The notes under the pieces: generated by a model
What the model was told of the DNA's origin: nothing
What the model saw: the letters and a program-made list of their open reading frames with translations, nothing else
The model's database searches: none
Shown here: one piece after another, positions 56,864 to 64,000 of the stretch
Numbering within the stretch: position 1 is the first letter of the stretch
How the letters are laid out: every line of letters begins with the position of its first letter
Assembly (NCBI GenBank): GCA_003202005.1
Contig: QJJF01000007.1
Span: 62,001-126,000 of the forward strand
DNA length: 64,000 nucleotides
Origin: Williamsia faeni
GTDB lineage: Bacteria; Actinomycetota; Actinomycetes; Mycobacteriales; Mycobacteriaceae
Direction of reading: 5' to 3'
Program-made: the position numbers and the translations under genes

Positions 56864-57517
56864 CTACAGGGTGTTGACCCATGCCAAACGGTCCGACGAC
56901 AGCGAGAACGTGTCTTCGAACAACACCACGTAGGTTCCGGGTCCGGCGCCTGCAGCTGCGTCGAAGCAGACGTCACCGGTTGTCTGGCCGCCCGGCGCGA
57001 GCTGGCCCGAACTCAGTAGTTGTTTCTCCGGCGCGAAGGTGGCCTTGAGGATGGTGCCGCTGGGATCTTGCAAGCTCCAATCGAAATAGCCGTTGAAGTC
57101 GTTCTGCTTCGAGCCCACATTCTTGATCGTGACAGTGCTGCACACGTAATCACCGAAGTCAGAACTGGCGGCCACCAGTGGCATCACCGTGTACGCGAGA
57201 TCATCGCTCGTGATCGTGTCACCTCCGGCGGCAGCGGTGTCATCGTCCAATTTCCCCGGGAAGTCGAGCCCGGAACCCTCGGCCGCCGACGGCTGCGCCG
57301 CCGCTGTGTTCGACGCCTTGGTGACACTTGCATCGTCGCCACCGACGCTGCCGACGACGATCGCGGTGCAGGCGCCGATCAGCAGGATCGGCACACCGAT
57401 GACCACCCAGGGCCAGACCTTGCGCTTCTTCTTGGGTGGCTGCTGGTACGGACCCTGAGCGGGGTTGTAGGGCTGGTTGTAGGGATTGTTGTCGCCTGGC
57501 TGTCCGGGAACGGTCAT
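56864..57517 (-). CDS. Membrane-anchored DUF4352-type exported protein
   Basis: A 217-residue protein with a Pro/Tyr/Gln-rich cytoplasmic tail (NPYNQPYNPAQ), a basic KKKRKVWP stretch, one membrane helix at about 33-53, and an exported beta-rich domain with VTIKNVGSKQNDFNGYFDW of the DUF4352 type. Function unknown; such domains are thought to be cell-surface or telokin-like. AGGAGG lies 7 bases before the ATG. It is divergent from the histidine-kinase gene, with 175 bp between, and might belong to that system's targets. Confidence 0.82.
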   Translation of the reverse strand: MTVPGQPGDNNPYNQPYNPAQGPYQQPPKKKRKVWPWVVIGVPILLIGACTAIVVGSVGGDDASVTKASNTAAAQPSAAEGSGLDFPGKLDDDTAAAGGDTITSDDLAYTVMPLVAASSDFGDYVCSTVTIKNVGSKQNDFNGYFDWSLQDPSGTILKATFAPEKQLLSSGQLAPGGQTTGDVCFDAAAGAGPGTYVVLFEDTFSLSSDRLAWVNTL

Positions 57518-57692
57518 GGCAGATCCTCCTGAGTGGGTGGTTGGCTTGGTGAGAAACAGCTCACCGCAACCGGATGCCCGCGCACCTCCTGCAAAGGGAC
57601 GGCACCACTCATCCGTTCGGACAAAGAATCGACGGAACCCGGACCGTTCGGCCGATCGCGGAACGTCCGAGGTGCGCCGTAGCCTCCATACC

Positions 57693-58904
57693 GTGACAAA
57701 TACTTCCGGCGACACCATCCGGCGCCGGCTTTGGACCACCGGGGCCGTGAGCCTGAGCGTGTTCGGGTCGATTCTGGCGGTTGCGCTCACACAAGAGTCC
57801 GGCAGTGTCCCGGTGTGGAACTCCACCATCGGGTTGCTGCTGAACCTGGTCGCGGCCGCAGCGCTCGTCTGGCGGCACCGGTTCCCGTTGCCGGTGCTGG
57901 CCGTGGCGGTCGTGGGCCCGCTGTTCTTCTCGACCGATGCCACCGCTGCCCTCATCGCGCTGTACGCGGTGGCCCAGGTCGAACGCGGGATCCGGCTGGC
58001 TCTGGCAGTTTTCGCCGCATACCTGGCCGCGGGGATGTCGCTGGTGTACGACACCATGCGCACCCGGGACAATTCCATCCTCACCATCGGTTCCGCGCGC
58101 CCGGAAGAAGGTGCGCCACTACCGACTTGGGATGTACCGCTGTGGATTCCGTGGGTGGTGGCAGCGCTTCTGGTGGGCATCGTCGCGACCGTTGCACTGT
58201 TGCGGCACACCCAGGTGGAGCTGGCGCGGGCACAGGTCAGTCGGGACCGGGCAACCAAGCAAACCGACGTGATGCGCGACGAGATGATCCGAACCGAGGA
58301 GCGCACCCGAATCGCACGCGACATGCACGACACTCTTGCCGCGAGCCTGAGCCGGATCTCTCTGATGGCCGGGGCCGTTCAGGTGGGCGGCACCGACAAC
58401 CCGGAGAAGATCGTCAACAACGCGTCTCTGATCCGGGCGACCGCGCACGATGCACTCGACGACCTCAAGAACATCGTCGGTGTCCTGCGCGGGTCGGCGT
58501 CGCAACAACAGAGCGGTCATCAGGGCATCGATGCCGTCGCGGAGTTGGTGCAGGGCGCGCGGTCCGCCGGTCTGCACGCCACCCTCTACACCGACCTGTC
58601 GCCCGGCGACGTCGGTACCGTCTCCGGCCACGTCACCTACCGGGTGGTGCAGGAATCGCTCACCAACGCGCAGAAATATGCCGGTGATCAGGTCATCCGG
58701 ATCTCGATCGTCGGTGCCGGCGAGCACGGGATCCGCATCAACATCTGCAATCAGCTCAGCAGTCGACCGCAGGCGGTTCCCAGCGGGTCCCGGTCGGGGC
58801 TGGTCGGACTTGCCGAGCAGACACGAGATGTCGGTGGCACGTTCCACGCGGGTGTCGTCGGAGGTGAATTCGTCACCGATTGCTGGCTGCCCTGGTATTC
58901 CTAG
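57693..58904 (+). CDS. Sensor histidine kinase, NarL-type (HisKA_3)
   Basis: A 403-residue kinase. The N-terminal part has about five membrane helices (residues 13-175) with little outside the membrane, suggesting it senses the membrane itself. The dimerisation box RTRIARDMHDTLAASL carries the phosphorylated His212. The ATPase domain shows VVQESLTNAQKYAG (N box) near 330 and a short SGLVGLAEQ (G box). The GTG at 57693 is the likely start; the frame is open upstream but that sequence is not kinase-like. It is paired with the response-regulator gene 46 bases downstream. Confidence 0.9.
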   Translation: MTNTSGDTIRRRLWTTGAVSLSVFGSILAVALTQESGSVPVWNSTIGLLLNLVAAAALVWRHRFPLPVLAVAVVGPLFFSTDATAALIALYAVAQVERGIRLALAVFAAYLAAGMSLVYDTMRTRDNSILTIGSARPEEGAPLPTWDVPLWIPWVVAALLVGIVATVALLRHTQVELARAQVSRDRATKQTDVMRDEMIRTEERTRIARDMHDTLAASLSRISLMAGAVQVGGTDNPEKIVNNASLIRATAHDALDDLKNIVGVLRGSASQQQSGHQGIDAVAELVQGARSAGLHATLYTDLSPGDVGTVSGHVTYRVVQESLTNAQKYAGDQVIRISIVGAGEHGIRINICNQLSSRPQAVPSGSRSGLVGLAEQTRDVGGTFHAGVVGGEFVTDCWLPWYS

Positions 58905-58950
58905 TGTCGCGGGTCCCGCTGTCGGCGGGGGGTAATACCCTGAGCACACC

Positions 58951-59601
58951 ATGACCGGACCACGCCCCATCACCGTGCTCATCGCCGACGACGATCCGTT
59001 TGTCCGGCGCGGTGTCTCGGATATTTTTGCCGCCACCGAGGACATCGTCGTGGTCGCCGATGTCGAGGACGGTGATCAGGTTCTGGCCGCAGTTCAGCAG
59101 TTCCGGCCGCACGTGGTGCTGATGGATCTGAAGATGAAACGGGTCGGCGGTCTCGATGCCACCCGCGCGCTGATGACGTTGACCAATCCTCCCCGGGTCA
59201 TCGCCATGACCGCGATGGATGTGGATGACCTTGTTGTACAGGCGGTCTCGGCCGGCGCCCACAGTTTCCTGAGCAAGGACGAACCGCCGCAGACGTTCTC
59301 GCAGTCCGTCCGCGCGGTGGCCGCCGGCAATACGTTGTTCAGCCAGGAGTCGTTGCGCCGCATCGTGCAAGGCCGCTCACCTGCGGCCGCCGTCCCTTCC
59401 GAGATCGACAAGTTGAGCGGCCGCGAGCGCGACGTATTGCGGGCGATGGCCACCGGAGCTCCCAACGCGGCCATCGCCTCCGACCTGTTCCTGAGCGAGA
59501 CAACCGTCAAAACCCATGTGTCCGCGGTTTTCACCAAGCTCGGCGCCCGCAATCGAGTCGAGGCGGCGCTCGTCGCCTTTCGGGCCGGTCTGGTGAGCTA
59601 G
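58951..59601 (+). CDS. LuxR/NarL-family response regulator
   Basis: A 216-residue regulator. The receiver domain has the acidic pocket IADDDPF at the start, the phosphorylated Asp59 in VLMDLKM and the Lys in LSKDEPP. The C-terminal LuxR helix-turn-helix reads LSGRERDVLRAMATGAPNAA then LSETTVKTHVSAVFTKL. It pairs with the kinase upstream. Its stop overlaps the end of the convergent LLM gene by 4 bases. Targets are unknown; the divergent DUF4352 gene is a candidate. Confidence 0.93.
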   Translation: MTGPRPITVLIADDDPFVRRGVSDIFAATEDIVVVADVEDGDQVLAAVQQFRPHVVLMDLKMKRVGGLDATRALMTLTNPPRVIAMTAMDVDDLVVQAVSAGAHSFLSKDEPPQTFSQSVRAVAAGNTLFSQESLRRIVQGRSPAAAVPSEIDKLSGRERDVLRAMATGAPNAAIASDLFLSETTVKTHVSAVFTKLGARNRVEAALVAFRAGLVS

Positions 59602-60476
59602 CCGTTGACCTTGCTGATCACCGAGTCGGCAAACATGTTGAGATGGTCGATCTTCTTCTGTAGCGGTTCGGTGTCGTTCCCGACGATGTAGGGGATGCGG
59701 AATCCGACGATCACGTCGGTGATGCCCTTGTCTTCCAGGCGCTTGCAGCCATCGGGCGTGTAGGCGTCCAGGGAGATCACATGAATCTCGAAGGGATCGT
59801 TGATCTTTCCCTCCGCTTTGCGGATGTCCTGAATCTTGTCGAGGAGTGAATCGAGCTCCTCGGGTTGTCCGCCGCCGTGCATCCAGCCGTCGCCGCGGAT
59901 CACCGCGCGTTTGAGCGCGAGGTCGGCGTGACCGCCGACCAGCAGTGGAATCGGTTGTGTGGGGACGGGATTCATCTTGATCTTGGGGATGTCGTAGAAC
60001 TCCCCGTGGAACTCGAAGTACTCACCGGTGCTCAGGCCGCGGATGATGTCCATACACTCGTTCATGCGCCTGCCCTTGCGCTTCGGATCGACGCCCATGA
60101 TGTCGTAGTCCTCGGCCCACGGGCTGGTCCCGACGCCGAGCGCAAATCTGTTGTTGGTCAGCACCGCAACCGACATGGCCTGCTTCGCCACCAGCGCCGG
60201 TGGCCGGACGGGCAGCTTGAGAACAAACGGGTTGAACCGGATCTTCTCGGTGACCGCACCCATCGCCGCCGCCATCACAAATGTCTCGATGAACGCTTTG
60301 CCATCGAGGAACTCGCGGTTGCCGTCCTCGGTGTAGGGATACGTCGAGTCCGACTCCTCGGGGTAGGCGATCGAATCGGGGATCGTGAATCCCTCGTAGC
60401 CTGCTTCCTCTGCCGCTTTCGCGAGCGGCAGATAGTAGCTCGGATCCGTCATTGCCTCGGCGAACGTGAACCGCAT
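59598..60476 (-). CDS. LLM-class (F420-type) oxidoreductase under a KstR-like site
   Basis: A 292-residue luciferase-like oxidoreductase. Family parts are AAEEAGYEGFTIPDSIAYPE near residue 25, AMGAVTEKIRFNPFVLKLPVRPP near 75, NNRFALGVGTSPWAEDY near 110 and PIPLLVGGHADLALKRA near 180. The ATG at 60476 follows AGGAGG with 4 bases spacing. A perfect palindrome matching the KstR operator lies 32 bases upstream, so expression may respond to sterol-derived CoA esters. The KstR regulon of M. tuberculosis includes an F420-type oxidoreductase, Rv3520c, though orthology is not shown here. Confidence 0.88.
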   Translation of the reverse strand: MRFTFAEAMTDPSYYLPLAKAAEEAGYEGFTIPDSIAYPEESDSTYPYTEDGNREFLDGKAFIETFVMAAAMGAVTEKIRFNPFVLKLPVRPPALVAKQAMSVAVLTNNRFALGVGTSPWAEDYDIMGVDPKRKGRRMNECMDIIRGLSTGEYFEFHGEFYDIPKIKMNPVPTQPIPLLVGGHADLALKRAVIRGDGWMHGGGQPEELDSLLDKIQDIRKAEGKINDPFEIHVISLDAYTPDGCKRLEDKGITDVIVGFRIPYIVGNDTEPLQKKIDHLNMFADSVISKVNG

Positions 60477-60507
60477 GATCCTCCTAGAATCGTCGTGCGG
60501 TCCATGG

Positions 60508-60521
60508 TAGAACATGTTCTA
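60508..60521. promoter_or_regulatory. KstR-like operator
   Basis: TAGAACATGTTCTA is a perfect 14-bp palindrome and fits the KstR consensus TnnAACnnGTTnnA at every fixed position. It lies 32 bases before the start of the LLM gene and between that gene and the glfT1 3' end. Confidence 0.65.
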
Positions 60522-60592
60522 GTTTCTGCTGACGCGATTGGGTTGAGTTGCCGTCGTCGCAGGTGAGGATGGTGCGAATACTTCGGGAAGAT

Positions 60593-61495
60593 TCAGGGCT
60601 TGCGAAAGCGTTCGCGGCGACCGAGTGACTGCAGCCGCAGCCAATTCTTGAACCCGGCCACATCGCGCTGCTGAACCAGGAAATACCAGCCGAATCGCGC
60701 GTATTCCTGTGGCAGGAGTCGGCGCATCCCCGGCCGGCTCATCAGGTACCCGCGGTTGCGGTAGGTGAAGAACCGCTTGGTCTCGTTGTCGGGGTACTGG
60801 GTGTGCATGCGACCACCGAGGATGGGACGGAACTCACCGCTGCCGTCGGGATGGAGGTACGCGGTGGTCAGGCAGGTTCCGAAGTTCAGGCCCGACCGCA
60901 CCAGGCGGCGGTGCATCTCGACCTCGTCGCCACGGACGAACAGGCGCAGGTCCGGTACACCCACCGCGTCGACCGCCGCGGCCGAGAACAGGGCACCGTT
61001 CATCAGGGACGCGATGCCGGGGAGGAGATCCGAGGTCTCCCCGTCGGCGAAGAGTTCGGACCGTTTGCGGCGCCAGACCAGGCCGCGGCGCAGCGGGAAG
61101 GCGAGAGTTTCGGGGTTGTCGATGTTGCAGACAACAGGGGAGACCTCGTCGAGTTGGTGAGTGGTCGCGCAATCGAGCAGCTTCTGCAGCACCTCGGGGC
61201 CCTCTGGCCGACCGTCGTCGTCGGCGCACCAGATCCAGTCGGCACCCAGGGCCAGTGCCTGCAGCATTCCGAGCGCGAATCCTCCGGCGCCGCCGAGGTT
61301 GTGTGCCGAACCGATATAGGTGACGGGAACAGGCTGCGCGGCAACGAGTTCGGCGACGGCGCTGTCGTTGTCGTTGTCCACGACCACAAGGTGATCGACG
61401 GCCCGGTTCTGATTCGACAGGACGGCCAGCGACTGCTCGAGGAGCTGCAGCCGACGGTGGGTCACCACCACGGCGATGACCTTGGCGTCAGGCAT
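60593..61495 (-). CDS. glfT1: Galactofuranosyltransferase GlfT1
   Basis: Adds the first two galactofuranose residues to the decaprenyl-PP-GlcNAc-Rha linker. The 300-residue GT-A enzyme has VVVTHRRLQLLEQSL at the start, LVVVDNDND near 37, the NLGGAGGFALG loop near 65 and the metal-binding DDDGRPEG near 90, then FVRGDEVEMHRRL. Gene order with the exporter matches Rv3781-Rv3782-Rv3783. The ATG overlaps the wzt stop by 8 bases. Confidence 0.94.
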   Translation of the reverse strand: MPDAKVIAVVVTHRRLQLLEQSLAVLSNQNRAVDHLVVVDNDNDSAVAELVAAQPVPVTYIGSAHNLGGAGGFALGMLQALALGADWIWCADDDGRPEGPEVLQKLLDCATTHQLDEVSPVVCNIDNPETLAFPLRRGLVWRRKRSELFADGETSDLLPGIASLMNGALFSAAAVDAVGVPDLRLFVRGDEVEMHRRLVRSGLNFGTCLTTAYLHPDGSGEFRPILGGRMHTQYPDNETKRFFTYRNRGYLMSRPGMRRLLPQEYARFGWYFLVQQRDVAGFKNWLRLQSLGRRERFRKP

Positions 61496-62285
61496 CTTTT
61501 TCGACCTCGGCCAGGACTTCCCGCACGTGACGGGCGGCGTCGGGGCCCTCGTAGGCGCCGACGACCTCTTCGATGCCGCCGTCCATCCGGATTGACCCGT
61601 GATCGATCCACAGCGCGCGGTCGCAGAGTTGCGCGAGGAACTCATTGGAATGGCTGGCGAACACCAGGATGCCGGAGCGTTTCACCAACTCCTGCAACCG
61701 GATCCGGGCCTTCTTCATGAACTCGGCATCGACCGCGCCGATGCCTTCGTCGAGGATCAGGATCTCGGGATCGATCGACGTGACGACACCGAGCGCGACG
61801 CGCACGCGCATGCCGGTCGAATAGGTGCGCAGCGGCATCGACAGGTAATCGCCGAGTTCGGTGAACTCTGCGATGTCGTCCATCTTCTTCAGCATCTCGC
61901 GGCGGCTCATCCCGAGGAACATGCCGCGGATGACGATGTTCTCGTAGCCCGAGATCTCGGGATCCATGCCGACACCGAGGTCGAAGACCGGAGCCACCCG
62001 GCCCTTGATCGAGCAGGATCCGCGGGTGGGCTCGTAGATGCCGGAAAGCAGTCGCAGCAGCGTGGACTTGCCGGCGCCGTTGTGACCGACCAGACCGATG
62101 CGGTCACCGTGGGACAGATGCAGATCGACGTTCTTGAGCGCTTCGACCACAACAACATTGGATTCGTTGGATCCGATCACGCCACCGGCGCGGCCGAGAA
62201 CGGATTTCTTGAGCGACCTGGTCTTCGCATCGAAGATCGGGAAATCGACGCAGGCATCCCAGGTATCGACTCGGACTTGACTCAT
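61488..62285 (-). CDS. wzt: Galactan exporter ATP-binding protein (Wzt/RfbE, Rv3781 type)
   Basis: ATPase of the ABC transporter that moves the lipid-linked galactan across the membrane. The 265-residue protein has Walker A VGHNGAGKST near residue 68, the signature-type RTYSTGMRVRVALG near 158, Walker B PEILILDEGIGAVD near 180 and switch FASHS. The N-terminal extension (VDFPIFDAKTRSLKK) is typical of the Wzt/TagH polysaccharide exporters. It begins 4 bases after the permease gene. Confidence 0.93.
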   Translation of the reverse strand: MSQVRVDTWDACVDFPIFDAKTRSLKKSVLGRAGGVIGSNESNVVVVEALKNVDLHLSHGDRIGLVGHNGAGKSTLLRLLSGIYEPTRGSCSIKGRVAPVFDLGVGMDPEISGYENIVIRGMFLGMSRREMLKKMDDIAEFTELGDYLSMPLRTYSTGMRVRVALGVVTSIDPEILILDEGIGAVDAEFMKKARIRLQELVKRSGILVFASHSNEFLAQLCDRALWIDHGSIRMDGGIEEVVGAYEGPDAARHVREVLAEVEKDA

Positions 62286-62289
62286 GACC

Positions 62290-63174
62290 TCACACCCAAT
62301 ACGACACGCGGGCACGGTAATTACGCAGAATCAGCAGCGCCATGGCCCATCCGATGGCAGTGCATGCGATGACGATCAGCCAGTGGTAGAGCGCCACCGA
62401 TTCACCCAGCAGCGGACCGCGGGTGATTTCCAGGTAGTGGTACATCGGGTTGAGCTGGACCAGTTTGACCCGGCTGGAGTTGGCGCCCGCGTTCTCCTCG
62501 AGGTCGGTCGCGCTCCAGATGATCGGGGTCATGAAGAAGACGAGCTGAACCGCGGTGACGAGCAACTGCCCGATGTCTCGGAAGCGGGTGGACAGGATGC
62601 CGAACACGATCGACACCCAGACCGCGTTCACCACAAACAGTGCGATGCCGGGGATCACCAGGATCACCGTCCAGGTCACCGGCTGCGGGAAGATGATCAA
62701 CAGGACCGCGTAGAGCGGGATGTTGTGGAGGAAAATGATCAGCTGGCGCCAGGCCAGCCGGTAGACGTGCACGCTGAGCGGGGCCGGGATCTGCTTGATC
62801 AGGCCTTCGTTGGTGGTGAAGAGGTCAGCACCCTCAAGGATCGATCCCTGGATGAAGTTCCAGAAGATGAACCCGAGCATGACGTACGGCAGGAACGAGC
62901 TGATGTCGTTGCCGAACAGCTGCGAGTAGAGCAGGCCCATGGCCACGGCCGTGACCGCGGTGGCGATGGTGATCCACAGAGGTCCGAGCAGCGACCGGCG
63001 GTAGCGCTGCTTGATGTCCTGCCAGCCGAGGAGCAGCCAGAGCTCGGAATGCTTGAAGCCTGATGTGAGGTCGCCGAAGGCCCGACGGAACGTCCGCGAA
63101 TCGGACTCCGCCGGTGGGGGCCGCAAAGGCACTTCATCGGCTGCTGTTGACACGAGAGTCGAGACTACCGCCAC
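62290..63174 (-). CDS. wzm: Galactan exporter permease (Wzm/RfbD, Rv3783 type)
   Basis: Membrane half of the galactan ABC exporter. The protein has about 294 residues with six membrane helices. Conserved parts are HSELWLLLGWQDIKQRYRRS near residue 43, GPLWITIATAVTAVAMG, NEGLIKQIPAPLSVHVYRL, FFMTPIIWSATDL and a C-terminal YRARVSYWV that closely follows mycobacterial RfbD. GTG 63174 has GGAA 5 bases upstream and gives the right length; GTG 63153 is a close alternative and the open frame to 63294 is less likely. It heads the wzm-wzt-glfT1 operon. Confidence 0.92.
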   Translation of the reverse strand: MAVVSTLVSTAADEVPLRPPPAESDSRTFRRAFGDLTSGFKHSELWLLLGWQDIKQRYRRSLLGPLWITIATAVTAVAMGLLYSQLFGNDISSFLPYVMLGFIFWNFIQGSILEGADLFTTNEGLIKQIPAPLSVHVYRLAWRQLIIFLHNIPLYAVLLIIFPQPVTWTVILVIPGIALFVVNAVWVSIVFGILSTRFRDIGQLLVTAVQLVFFMTPIIWSATDLEENAGANSSRVKLVQLNPMYHYLEITRGPLLGESVALYHWLIVIACTAIGWAMALLILRNYRARVSYWV

Positions 63175-63262
63175 GGGACTTCCGGCTGACGCGCCCGTGG
63201 GTCGAGTGCCAGAGATATTGCGTGGTTCCGCTCCCGCCGTGATGTTCGCCGCGATGAGTTGG

Positions 63263-63314
63263 TTGACATGCGCTATGCCGTCGATCACAATCAAAAAGGT
63301 GACATGACTGTCAC
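63263..63314 (+). promoter_or_regulatory. Promoter and inverted repeat upstream of the cyclase gene
   Basis: TTGACA at 63263-63268 and CACAAT at 63286-63291 are 17 bases apart, a good sigma-70 pair. GTGACA-TGAC-TGTCAC, a perfect inverted repeat at 63299-63314, covers the expected transcription start, so a repressor bound there would block the promoter. Confidence 0.5.
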
Positions 63315-63343
63315 GTCATTAATCTCTCCCGGAGGAGTTGTAG

Positions 63344-64000
63344 ATGTCTGCGTCCATTCCCGACATGCGTGAACTCGGCACCAAGGTGCGGAACTGGGGA
63401 CGTTGGGGTACCGACGACGAGCGCGGCACCACGAACCTGATCACCCCTGAGCGAGTCGCCGCCGCAAGTAGCCTGATCCGGACCGGTGAGGTCTTCGAGC
63501 TGGGTATCCCGCTCGACGCCGATGGCCCCCAGCCGGGCGGCGCGCGGATCAACCCGATCCGGTTGATGTCGGAGAACGGACAGGAGCAGGTGCTCCCCGG
63601 CGGCTTCAAGTGGGCCGACGACTACGTGTTCATGCCGTTGCAGACCGGGTCGCAGTACGACTCGCTGGCTCACGTGCACTACGACGAGCAGCTCTACAAC
63701 GGCCATCCAGGTGACGGCGTGACGGTCAAGGGTGCCGACAAGTGCGGTATCCAGACCCAGGCCAAGGGCATCGCCGGACGAGGCGTGCTGCTCGACATCG
63801 CTCGCCACCGTGGCGTCGACTGGCTGCAGGCCGGCGAGGCCATCGGACCCGACGAGCTCGATGCCGTCGCTGCCGCGCAGGGCGTGGAGGTCGGTCCCGG
63901 TGACATCCTGCTCTTCCGGACCGGTTGGCACGCAAAGTTCCTCGTCGAGAAGGATCCGGCCGCGTACATGGCCGGCGAGCCCGGCCTGAGCCTGGCCACC
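63344..64000 (+). CDS. Cyclase-family metal hydrolase, C-terminus cut by window edge
   Basis: The first 219 residues of a protein of the cyclase / kynurenine-formamidase-like family (PF04199). The metal motif is DSLAHVHYDEQLY near residue 107, equivalent to HxGTHxDxPxH. GVLLDIARHRG near 145 and GDILLFRTGWH near 187 are also typical. Members hydrolyse N-formyl or cyclic amide/ester substrates; the substrate here is unknown. GGAGGAG lies 6 bases before the ATG. The right window edge removes the end. Confidence 0.88.
   Translation, partial: MSASIPDMRELGTKVRNWGRWGTDDERGTTNLITPERVAAASSLIRTGEVFELGIPLDADGPQPGGARINPIRLMSENGQEQVLPGGFKWADDYVFMPLQTGSQYDSLAHVHYDEQLYNGHPGDGVTVKGADKCGIQTQAKGIAGRGVLLDIARHRGVDWLQAGEAIGPDELDAVAAAQGVEVGPGDILLFRTGWHAKFLVEKDPAAYMAGEPGLSLAT

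Overview
The window is high-GC actinobacterial chromosome carrying the cell-envelope locus of a mycolic-acid organism. Side by side are the galactan genes (glf, glfT2), the DPA/arabinan genes (decaprenyl-P phosphoribosyl enzymes, aftB, three emb paralogues, aftA, dprE1/dprE2), antigen-85 mycolyltransferases, the mycolate condensation module fadD32-pks13-accD4, and the galactan exporter with glfT1. Three emb genes, a mycolyltransferase with LGFP repeats, WS/DGAT and many F420/FMN-type LLM oxidoreductases fit Gordonia or a close relative (Williamsia, Rhodococcus) better than Mycobacterium or Corynebacterium. The genus is inferred, not proven. No rRNA, tRNA, CRISPR array or insertion sequence was seen.

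Layout. 1-2029: a truncated dynamin-like GTPase, a divergent ECF sigma factor and a small acidic protein. 2199-8825: a tightly overlapping operon glf-glfT2-PAP2-ubiA-aftB. 9221-13928: two antigen-85 type enzymes, a DUF732 lipoprotein and the Culp6-type cutinase. 14051-24100: an LLM oxidoreductase, then fadD32-pks13-accD4. 24183-33428: an accessory block (membrane protein, VOC protein, DUF222/HNH protein, hydrolase, bioY-bioM-bioN-alkD, ArsR regulator, AceE-like E1 enzyme, PLDc_N peptide) between the mycolate and arabinan modules. 33384-43495 (minus): embC-embA-embB, with aroQ divergent. 44280-46783: a PAP2 protein coupled to an unrecognised polytopic membrane protein. 47017-51126 (minus): dprE1-dprE2-aftA. 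51349-60476: second accessory block (DszA-type monooxygenase, FAD oxidoreductase, DUF4259, WS/DGAT, GtrA, DUF4352 protein, two-component system, LLM oxidoreductase). 60593-63174 (minus): wzm-wzt-glfT1. 63344-64000: start of a cyclase-family gene.

How it works together: Wzm/Wzt exports the lipid-linked galactan started by GlfT1 and extended by GlfT2 with UDP-Galf from Glf. UbiA, the PAP2 phosphatase and DprE1/E2 make decaprenyl-phosphoryl-arabinose. AftA, EmbA/B/C and AftB build arabinan from it. FadD32, AccD4 and Pks13 make the mycolate, which the antigen-85 enzymes transfer to the arabinan ends and to trehalose.

The most interesting signals not explained by ordinary genes are two families of short repeats. 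One, with a GACGAAGC core, lies between genes with a 35-bp period and also inside the 5' end of pks13 with a frame-preserving 36-bp period. The other is a 21-bp family found in two intergenic spacers 14 kb apart. Other notable points are a 26-bp perfect palindrome between convergent genes, a perfect KstR-like operator, a valine at the EmbB position equivalent to M306, and an uncharacterised PAP2/membrane-protein pair between emb and aftA.
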